6,399 bases of DNA from a bacterium (GTDB lineage: Bacteria > UBA6262): positions 1 to 6,399 of the forward strand of contig JAQUQP010000113.1 of assembly GCA_028716025.1 (NCBI GenBank), written 5' to 3'. The position numbers and the translations under genes are program-made. This document shows, piece by piece, positions 1-5,847 of this stretch. The notes under the pieces were generated by a model, which made no database searches, was not told the origin of the DNA, and saw nothing but the letters and a program-made list of their open reading frames with translations. The stretch's first letter is position 1; the number at the start of each line of letters is the position of its first letter.

Positions 1-12
1 GGCAGTTAAAGG

Positions 13-2553
13 ATGAATATACGGATCAATAAAAGCGTTATCAGCAATGGAGTATTACATCTCAATCGCCAGCCGGATTTTTGCCTAAGCGCGGATTATC
101 CTTATTATCGCGATCATCGGGCGGATTGGGCAGTGCAATTAAGCGGCATCAAGAAAATGGGGATCAAGTATATATCCTTTTATATCCCCTGGCGTCACCA
201 CCTTCCTCGGAACCCGTTTACGGATAAGGTGAAAGCTGATTTTACGGGTGAGGATCAGGGTAGCGCGGACATTAAATATCTCCTGCACTTGTGCCAGAAA
301 TTAGAACTGTTCGTCATTGCCAAGCCAGGCCCTTTCGTTCACGCGGAACTGAATTTTGGCGGTTTGCCTGAATATGTCCGTGCCGGGAAAGCGACTGATA
401 TTGAACCTATGCTTAAGGCTGATGGCAGCATTCGTACCTGGAGTGGTTTACAGGAGAATGCCCTGCCTGCGCCTTTAGACCGGAAATTCCTGCGCTACGT
501 AAAAAACTGGCTGGAAACAGTGACCAAAGAAATACTGGTCCCATGGCAATATCCCCGCGGCCCGATCGTCGCGGTGCAGATATTAAATGAAGGGATTTAC
601 TCGGATGCCGGCCAATCCATTGATTCCTATGATTATTCCACTGCCGCGATCGAGCGGTATCAGGTGTTCCTGAGAAATAAATACAAGTCTCTTACCCGTC
701 TCAATAAAATATATGGCATGGCCTATAAATCCTGGGAGCGCATTGATCCGCCCCGCCGCTGGGTGGGAGTGAAGCGGACCAAAGAGCTCATCTGGTACCG
801 TGACTGGGCGGAATTTTCTGGAATATATATACCTTTGATCATTAGTGAATACAGGAAGTTCATGAAGGGGATTCAGGTACCGTTCTTGACCAACTACAAT
901 CCTCCTGGTCCGACCGCTATCCTGAAAGAAGCATATTTTGCCAGGAATAATCCGCGGACACTGGCTCCCGTAGCAGAGTATGGTTTTACCAACTGGCTCG
1001 GGGTCATTTACAAGAATCATGAAGATTATTGCCGCTACCGGCTCATGGCCAAAAAAGCCCGCGGTATTTGCCTGGAGGAGAACTGGGGCTTCAGCAAGAT
1101 CTATGATCCAGCCTATGAATATTGCCAACCCAGCTATTTTCAGTCCATGGCCTATATTGCCTTTGGCGCCACTGGCTTGAACATTTACACTGCGGCTGCG
1201 ACCGACCACTGGACTAAAGAGCTGGACGCCAACCATTTCCCGCCGTATCCTCATCATCCGCCGATCAAGCAAACCGGCCTGTTTCGTCAAAAATATTGGA
1301 CCGTGTACCAAATGGCTGGTTTCTTAAACCAGGAGGGGGCTTCCCTGGTCAGGGAACAAGAACAACCATCTATCGCCTGGGGTCTCTATAGCCCATATTG
1401 CCAGGAAGGCGCCTGGCATGGGGGAGTGAGTTCGATCCATTATGGTTGGGATTCATTTTTAAGATTGCTCGCCAGGAATAATACTGAAAGCGGACTGGTA
1501 TATCTCAAGGAAGACAGTCTTGATTCTTTATTACGCTATAAAGTTATTTTTGCCAATGGTTATGAATGGATGGATCGCGCCACCCAGCGCACCCTGGCCA
1601 ACTATATTAAAAAAGGCGGTATCCTGGTACTGACCGGGGTCCTGCCGGTTCTGGATGAGAATATGGAGCCTTATACAGTATTAAAACAGGCTTTTGGTTC
1701 TCCTCGGACAGAGAGGATCGCGTTGGCTGAATCAGCCAGGGTTCTGCTGGATAAAAATGAATTTACCTGCCGGGCGCACGGATCACTGATCCATGTTTTT
1801 GTCAAAGATAATTGCGAACTTCTCGCTCAGGCTGTTTACCGGGGCAGGAAAATTAATTGCGGCTATATTGTTAATAATGGCAAGGGCAAGGGTGTTTATC
1901 TTGGTTATATCCCTTGGTTGGCCAATGACAATATCTGGACCAATGAGGGGCTGGTGGAATATCTTATGGACCGGCTCAATATCAAACCAGTCAGCCGGGC
2001 AGTCAATTGCAGTTACCAGCCACGGGTTGAGGTGATCCAGTACGACCATCGAGCAGAAGAAAAACAAGTCCTGTTTATCATCAACCGCGCTAAAGCCGGT
2101 GAAGTGCAGACCATCCGCTATACCAATGAACGCCGCCAGCTCCGTTATTTTGATATAAATATGTGCAGTAATTCAGTAGCCGCGGTGGTCATTAAGAAAG
2201 GGCGTATCGCTTCAGCTTTACTTAAATGCACCAATGACCAGGAAAAAACCAGCGCCAAGCCTTTCCTGGCGGTGCAAAAGCTGGCTCTGGGCGCTGATCG
2301 GAACTGTGATCTATCTTTTGTTAGTCATGGAAATTACATAGAAGTGAGTGTCACTAATATTGTTGGCCAGGATTGCACTGAAGTGACCGTGCCTGTCTCT
2401 GTCAACAATATCAAGAACGTATTTGCCCTGGATAATAACGGGGTGAGGGAACCGGTCTTATTCGTGGCCCATGAAGAACATATTACTTTCCTGGCCGAAG
2501 ATATTAATGATAATTTTATGCGTTATTTCATTATCTTAAAGAAACGCTCCTAA
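13..2553 (+). CDS. Divergent GH35-like beta-galactosidase/glycoside hydrolase (cytoplasmic)
   Basis: Predicted retaining glycosidase of clan GH-A, 846 residues, likely to cleave terminal beta-galactose or a related sugar from oligosaccharides. The N-terminal TIM barrel (about 15-400) follows the GH35 plan: IKKMGIKYISFYIPW (46-60), then AKPGPFVHAELNFGGLP (103-119), which matches the GH35 signature GPYxCAEWxFGGLP. GPIVAVQILNEG (183-194) supplies the probable acid/base E193 after N192. The nucleophile is probably E356 (or E355) in LEENWG, and GLNIYTAAAT (388-397) sits where GH35 usually has NxYMFxGGTNFG. A Rossmann-like domain around 452-560 (YKVIFANGYEWM, then YIKKGGILVLTG) resembles the GATase-like trimerisation domain of GH42 and related enzymes; beta-rich domains follow. 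There is no signal peptide, so it is probably cytoplasmic. An in-frame TAA at 7-9 closes the frame, making ATG 13 the first possible start. Family is fairly sure; exact substrate is not, because several motifs are degenerate. Confidence 0.88.
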   Translation: MNIRINKSVISNGVLHLNRQPDFCLSADYPYYRDHRADWAVQLSGIKKMGIKYISFYIPWRHHLPRNPFTDKVKADFTGEDQGSADIKYLLHLCQKLELFVIAKPGPFVHAELNFGGLPEYVRAGKATDIEPMLKADGSIRTWSGLQENALPAPLDRKFLRYVKNWLETVTKEILVPWQYPRGPIVAVQILNEGIYSDAGQSIDSYDYSTAAIERYQVFLRNKYKSLTRLNKIYGMAYKSWERIDPPRRWVGVKRTKELIWYRDWAEFSGIYIPLIISEYRKFMKGIQVPFLTNYNPPGPTAILKEAYFARNNPRTLAPVAEYGFTNWLGVIYKNHEDYCRYRLMAKKARGICLEENWGFSKIYDPAYEYCQPSYFQSMAYIAFGATGLNIYTAAATDHWTKELDANHFPPYPHHPPIKQTGLFRQKYWTVYQMAGFLNQEGASLVREQEQPSIAWGLYSPYCQEGAWHGGVSSIHYGWDSFLRLLARNNTESGLVYLKEDSLDSLLRYKVIFANGYEWMDRATQRTLANYIKKGGILVLTGVLPVLDENMEPYTVLKQAFGSPRTERIALAESARVLLDKNEFTCRAHGSLIHVFVKDNCELLAQAVYRGRKINCGYIVNNGKGKGVYLGYIPWLANDNIWTNEGLVEYLMDRLNIKPVSRAVNCSYQPRVEVIQYDHRAEEKQVLFIINRAKAGEVQTIRYTNERRQLRYFDINMCSNSVAAVVIKKGRIASALLKCTNDQEKTSAKPFLAVQKLALGADRNCDLSFVSHGNYIEVSVTNIVGQDCTEVTVPVSVNNIKNVFALDNNGVREPVLFVAHEEHITFLAEDINDNFMRYFIILKKRS

Positions 2554-2558
2554 TATGC

Positions 2559-2564
2559 GGAGGA
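2559..2564 (+). promoter_or_regulatory. Shine-Dalgarno site of the modular secreted protein
   Basis: GGAGGA lies 4 bases before the ATG at 2569, in the 15-base gap after the glycosidase stop. It selects ATG 2569 over the out-of-frame ATG at 2574. Confidence 0.8.
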
Positions 2565-2568
2565 ACTA

Positions 2569-4920
2569 ATGAAATGTAAAACACTGCAACTTCTTTTATT
2601 CCTGCTTGTTTTTGCTGTATTTCACGTGCGGGCCTCCGCGACTGTTATTGACAGTTTAGACGCTGTGGCCAACTGGAACAGCCAGACCGGGGATGGCAGT
2701 ACGGTCACGGTGAGCACTACCACCGGCCACTCTAATATGGCTTTGCAATTGGATTATTCATTAGGGTCAAGCGCCTGGGTACAAGCCTATAAAAATTATC
2801 AGTACATTGATCTTTCTTCTGAATATGCTATTAGGTTCCGTTACCGCGGCACCGGCACCACGGAAGAATTGGTAGTAAAAGTAAAAGACGCGGACGCTGA
2901 TACTTTCCAATATTCGCTGGGAAATGTTACTAATACCGCGGACTGGACCACTGCCACGATTAAATTATCAGATTTTACCTGCGAGACCACGCATTCCATC
3001 GGTAACCAAACTATGGATTGGACCCAGGTAAAATCTATGGAATTTGTCATCAACGATAAAGGTGATGCCGGCGGTAGCGGTACTGTGGAAATTGACCAGA
3101 TCGAAAAAATGAAACAAGGCTCAGCTCCTATTTTGACTCTACCCTTAGGGAATCTGCAGAATTTTGAGGCTAATAACGGGACAGTTATCTCTACCAAAAC
3201 CGTTTTTAATTCGATCCAGGATTTTGAGGCTAGTAATGGTACTTCAGGAGCGTATTTCTGGAGCGTCTGGAATTCCACCCCTTCATTCAGCGCCGGCACT
3301 GTCCATCGCGGCGCCAGGGCATTGACCATGAATGCTAATGGCACAGTAGGGATAAATCCTAAGAGTCAACTCGTATCCATAGCTTCAACTGTGAATGCTA
3401 CGAACGCGGACACATTCTCTGCCTGGGTTTATGATACCCAGGGAGCAAATACCTGCGAAATGCGGCTCACTGATACCAACGGTGGCACTAAAGCTGTCTG
3501 GTCCACAAATGCAGCGGTGCAGAACGAATGGACCGAATTAACCTGGCCGGCCAGTAGTTTTACCGGAGTGGATCTGGGGAACATCCATGATGTCCAGTTC
3601 TATGAAGCCAACAATGGCATCTATTACTTTGATGATATCGGTTTTTACCGCCAAGAACAAAAAGAAGATGTCTCTGATTATGCCTGGAGTGTTTATCTTT
3701 CGACTCCTTCCCTTGAAACCAGTACTGTCTATAATGGCATACGTGCTCTTAAAGCGACCGGAGGCGGTACAGTCGGTATCAATATAGTGAATTATACCAG
3801 TGCCGGCATAGATATTTTCGCGCGCAAGACTTTTTATGTATTTGTGTATGATACAGTCGGGAACAACAGTGTTGAATTAAGATTAACCGATGTTAATGGC
3901 GGCACCAAAGCTCTTTGGTCCAGTGGGACAGCTGTCCAAAATGAGTGGACCTTTATCAGTTGGAACCTAAGTGATTTTTCCGGCACAGTGGACCTTTCCA
4001 AGATCAAGAATATCCAATTATATGAGTATAATACCGGTACGTACTATTTCGATGATGTAGGAGTGGACGGCAGCTCGGGCGAAGGTATTTATACTTATCT
4101 CCCTGATGGTTTTATCGATGAAATGGAAGTTGCGGCAGACGACTCCAACTGGACAGGCAGCGGCGACAACAGTACTAAAGCGGATCTGCATACGGTCGCG
4201 GGTCAAACAGGCAACGCGCTCCAGCTTGATTACAATCTGAATAACGGTGCCTGGGTGTTGATGTCCAAAAAATTCTCTCTGAGTTTACAAGATGGCAACC
4301 AGATCAAATTCTGGCTCAAACAGACCGGAGACAAAAATTATGTTGAAATAAAACTAAAAGACGCTGACGGCACGGTATTTTATCACAAGCGCACGTACGA
4401 TACTTTTAACAACTGGATAGAAATCGTCATCCCATATAAAAATTTTATTTGGTTTGAGAGCGGGACTGATGAGAATCTGGACTTCAGTGATATAGCCTAT
4501 ATCTATTTTACGGTATCCAAAAAAGACGGTGATACCGGCACAATCCTGGTGGATGAGTTCCAGTATGAGCAAAAGCAGGCGATCAACCAGAACCTCGGTG
4601 AAGACAAGGTTTTACAACAGGTGACCGTGACCAATAACCCATTTTCGCCGAATGGTGAAGGCAGTAAAAATGCCGTTAGTATCAATGTCACGCTAACAGA
4701 AGCCGCGACCATCCGCCTGCGGGTCTATGATCTGGCTGGTGATGTTCTCTATGAAAAGGAACAGGATTATATAGCAGGTGGTCAACAGCTCATCTGGGAC
4801 GGCAAGAACAATGATGGTGAAGTGCAACGCAGTGGCCTTTATATCTACCAGTTAAAAGTGACTGGTAACGTCAGTGGCAAAGAAGAAACCTTCAAACATA
4901 TTATTGGAATAAGTAAATAA
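2569..4920 (+). CDS. Secreted four-module carbohydrate-binding-like protein with FlgD/type IX-like C-terminal Ig domain
   Basis: Exported, apparently non-catalytic protein of 783 residues, probably a cell-surface or extracellular glycan binder. A Sec signal peptide (1-24, hydrophobic LLLFLLVFAVF, likely cut after ASA) is followed by four beta-sandwich modules. Module A (about 26-180) and module D (about 515-667) are alike: both have LQLDY(S/N)L, then AWV, K(V/L)KDAD, a W-containing strand, and end in a VEIDQI or LVDEF calcium-site-like strand typical of CBM11/CIA30-type folds. Modules B (about 228-360) and C (about 371-500) are alike: both have STPS, GTVGIN, RLTDxNGGTKAxW, AVQNEWT and end YYFDD(I/V)G. 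Residues 681-783 form an Ig domain with NNPFSPNGEG, RLRVYDLAG, WDGKNNDGE and SGLYIYQLKV, matching FlgD_ig and type IX sorting-domain style. No glycosidase, protease or lyase motif was seen. It starts 15 bases after the glycosidase and ends 10 bases before the barrel gene, so it is probably cotranscribed. Glycan specificity is unknown. Confidence 0.9.
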   Translation: MKCKTLQLLLFLLVFAVFHVRASATVIDSLDAVANWNSQTGDGSTVTVSTTTGHSNMALQLDYSLGSSAWVQAYKNYQYIDLSSEYAIRFRYRGTGTTEELVVKVKDADADTFQYSLGNVTNTADWTTATIKLSDFTCETTHSIGNQTMDWTQVKSMEFVINDKGDAGGSGTVEIDQIEKMKQGSAPILTLPLGNLQNFEANNGTVISTKTVFNSIQDFEASNGTSGAYFWSVWNSTPSFSAGTVHRGARALTMNANGTVGINPKSQLVSIASTVNATNADTFSAWVYDTQGANTCEMRLTDTNGGTKAVWSTNAAVQNEWTELTWPASSFTGVDLGNIHDVQFYEANNGIYYFDDIGFYRQEQKEDVSDYAWSVYLSTPSLETSTVYNGIRALKATGGGTVGINIVNYTSAGIDIFARKTFYVFVYDTVGNNSVELRLTDVNGGTKALWSSGTAVQNEWTFISWNLSDFSGTVDLSKIKNIQLYEYNTGTYYFDDVGVDGSSGEGIYTYLPDGFIDEMEVAADDSNWTGSGDNSTKADLHTVAGQTGNALQLDYNLNNGAWVLMSKKFSLSLQDGNQIKFWLKQTGDKNYVEIKLKDADGTVFYHKRTYDTFNNWIEIVIPYKNFIWFESGTDENLDFSDIAYIYFTVSKKDGDTGTILVDEFQYEQKQAINQNLGEDKVLQQVTVTNNPFSPNGEGSKNAVSINVTLTEAATIRLRVYDLAGDVLYEKEQDYIAGGQQLIWDGKNNDGEVQRSGLYIYQLKVTGNVSGKEETFKHIIGISK
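3157..3242 (+). repeat. Short direct repeat, 60-base period, at the A/B module junction
   Basis: Two 26-base units (3157-3182 and 3217-3242) match at 22 of 26 positions, exactly 60 bases apart. They encode QNFEANNGT (residues 197-205) and QDFEASNGT (217-225). The second copy leads directly into module B. The first copy leads only into a short linker, so it looks like the surviving front edge of a module, or a local duplication. The in-frame spacing keeps the protein open. Confidence 0.75.
3250..4068 (+). repeat. Tandem duplicated modules B and C within the secreted protein
   Basis: Module B (3250-3648) and module C (3679-4068) are homologous units of about 130 residues. Shared blocks in order are WSV(W/Y)xSTPS, RAL, GTVGIN, VYDT, RLTDxNGGTKAxW, AVQNEWT, and YYFDD(I/V)G. 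The protein blocks are well conserved while the DNA differs at many synonymous sites (for example in the NGGTKA and QNEW stretches), so the duplication is old and under protein-level constraint, not a recent slippage or assembly artefact. Confidence 0.88.
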
Positions 4921-4924
4921 GGAG
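4919..4924 (+). promoter_or_regulatory. Shine-Dalgarno site overlapping the preceding stop codon
   Basis: AAGGAG overlaps the TAA stop of the modular protein (4918-4920) and sits 6 bases before ATG 4931. Termination of one gene therefore occurs on the ribosome binding site of the next, an arrangement that favours translational coupling. Confidence 0.8.
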
Positions 4925-4930
4925 CAAAGA

Positions 4931-5791
4931 ATGAAGAAAAAAGTACTGATTTTATTTGTGCTTATTCTATCAACTATCAACTATCAACTATCAACTGCCT
5001 TTGCCGGAATGTTCGAACCTCTCGGCCTCGGTGCGCGTCCGTTGGCCATGGGCAAGTCTTTTACCGCCCTGGCTAATGATGCTTCGTGTATTTACTGGAA
5101 CCCGGCCGGTCTGACCCAATTGGACAAAGATGAAATTATCACCATGTATAGCGACCTATACAATATGGGGCTCATTTCTTACCAGGGTATTTGCTTTGCC
5201 CATCCTGGCATTGGCGGCGGTACGATCGGGTTTGGTTATACCCGGTTGGCCACCTCAGCGAAAGTGGATTTTCTTGATTTCCAGGAAAACACTTTTATAT
5301 TTTCTTACGCTATGAGCCCGTTGCGCTATACTTCAGTAGGCGTAAATCTAAAATACTACCTGGCTGATTTTGAAACCAGCGGCACCGGCGCCGGTATCGA
5401 TGCCGGGATCCTTTTTAATTATGACAATATCGTATCCATCGGCATTAGCGCCCAGGATATTAATGAACCCAAAGTACAGTTCCAGAGCGGCGCCGCGGAT
5501 AAAGTGCCTATGAACCTGAAAGCCGGTCTGGCCATATCTCCTATCCAGGACCTGGTGCTGGCTTTGGATATGGATAATGTCAGTGAAAATTCAAAGTTTC
5601 ATGTTGGCGCGGAATATTGGCTGAGCAGGTATTTTGCCGTGAGAGCAGGTGGTATCAACCAATATCAGGGCAACTGGACCTATTCCGGCGGTATAGGAAT
5701 CGCGTACAAAGCCATTAAACTTGATTATGCCTATCAACGGCATTTTGATCTGGAAGATACTCATTTTGTGTCCCTGGGAGTAACGTTTTGA
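4931..5791 (+). CDS. PorV/PorQ-family outer-membrane beta-barrel protein
   Basis: Predicted outer-membrane barrel of 286 residues in the PorV/PorQ (UPF0164) family. In Bacteroidetes, PorV delivers C-terminal-domain cargo to the type IX secretion sortase; relatives in other phyla are mostly uncharacterised. The signal peptide spans about residues 1-25 (KKK, hydrophobic VLILFVLIL, likely cut after AFA). The mature N-terminus has the family hallmark GLGARPLAMGKSFTALANDA followed by YWNPAGL (32-61). Alternating hydrophobic/polar strands with frequent Gly and aromatics continue to the end (for example GGTIGFGYTRL, TSVGVNLKYYLADF, SKFHVGAEYWL, YFAVRAGGI), and the protein ends GVTF with the C-terminal phenylalanine expected of a barrel-assembly signal. 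Length is near the usual 300-400 but on the short side. It lies immediately after a protein with a FlgD/type IX-like C-terminal domain. The polar stretch STINYQLST in the signal peptide is encoded by a heptamer tandem repeat, which is unusual. Confidence 0.88.
   Translation: MKKKVLILFVLILSTINYQLSTAFAGMFEPLGLGARPLAMGKSFTALANDASCIYWNPAGLTQLDKDEIITMYSDLYNMGLISYQGICFAHPGIGGGTIGFGYTRLATSAKVDFLDFQENTFIFSYAMSPLRYTSVGVNLKYYLADFETSGTGAGIDAGILFNYDNIVSIGISAQDINEPKVQFQSGAADKVPMNLKAGLAISPIQDLVLALDMDNVSENSKFHVGAEYWLSRYFAVRAGGINQYQGNWTYSGGIGIAYKAIKLDYAYQRHFDLEDTHFVSLGVTF
4967..4996 (+). repeat. Perfect heptanucleotide tandem repeat (CTATCAA)x4 inside the signal peptide
   Basis: Four perfect copies of CTATCAA (4967-4994) plus two further matching bases lie at codons 13-22 of the barrel gene, encoding LSTINYQ followed by LST. 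The unit is not a multiple of three. By reading the frames, losing one unit leads to a TGA at 5112-5114 and gaining one leads to a TAA at 5074-5076, so either single-unit change truncates the protein near its N-terminus. This has the form of a contingency (phase-variation) repeat. Confidence 0.93.
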
Positions 5792-5795
5792 AAGT

Positions 5796-5836
5796 GATTA
5801 CGCGGATTTAAAAAGCAGATTACGCAGATTATAAAA
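5796..5836 (+). repeat. Intergenic degenerate direct repeat, 22-base period
   Basis: Two 19-base units, GATTACGCGGATTTAAAAA (5796-5814) and GATTACGCAGATTATAAAA (5818-5836), match at 16 of 19 positions. Each contains a smaller GATTACGC / GATT(T/A) echo. They fill most of the 56-base spacer between the barrel gene and the next gene. I see no inverted repeat or T-run that would make this a terminator. It resembles the GATTAC-type dispersed repeats seen in intergenic regions of several environmental genomes (recollection, unverified). Confidence 0.75.
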
Positions 5837-5842
5837 GGACGG
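5834..5842 (+). promoter_or_regulatory. Shine-Dalgarno site of the downstream CBM-like gene
   Basis: AAAGGA within AAAGGACGG lies about 5-8 bases before ATG 5848 and supports that start. It directly abuts, and slightly overlaps, the second unit of the intergenic repeat, so copy-number change of the repeat would alter the leader without removing the site. Confidence 0.7.
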
Positions 5843-5847
5843 TAAAA

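Noticed and set aside
110..125. A 14-base identity (GATCATCGGGCGGA) shared with about 6359-6372
   Set aside because: The two copies are in different codon phases in unrelated genes, with no flanking similarity. One chance match of this length is plausible in a window this size, so I do not call it an attachment or recombination site.
583..1311. Long open frame of 242 codons on the minus strand inside the glycosidase gene
   Set aside because: It is fully antisense to a well-supported enzyme gene, has no ribosome site that I can see, no recognisable domain, and a composition expected from the reverse of codon-biased sequence.
2569..2640. Lipoprotein signal (MKCK with a cysteine near the start)
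   Set aside because: The cysteine precedes the hydrophobic core and is not in a lipobox; the sequence reads as an ordinary Sec signal cut after ASA.
2841..3344. Minus-strand open frame of 167 codons inside the modular protein gene
   Set aside because: It is antisense to modules A and B, whose protein motifs are conserved within the same gene; no start signal or family match.
5792..5847. Possible terminator between the barrel gene and the last gene
   Set aside because: The spacer holds direct, not inverted, repeats; no GC-rich stem followed by a T-run was found.
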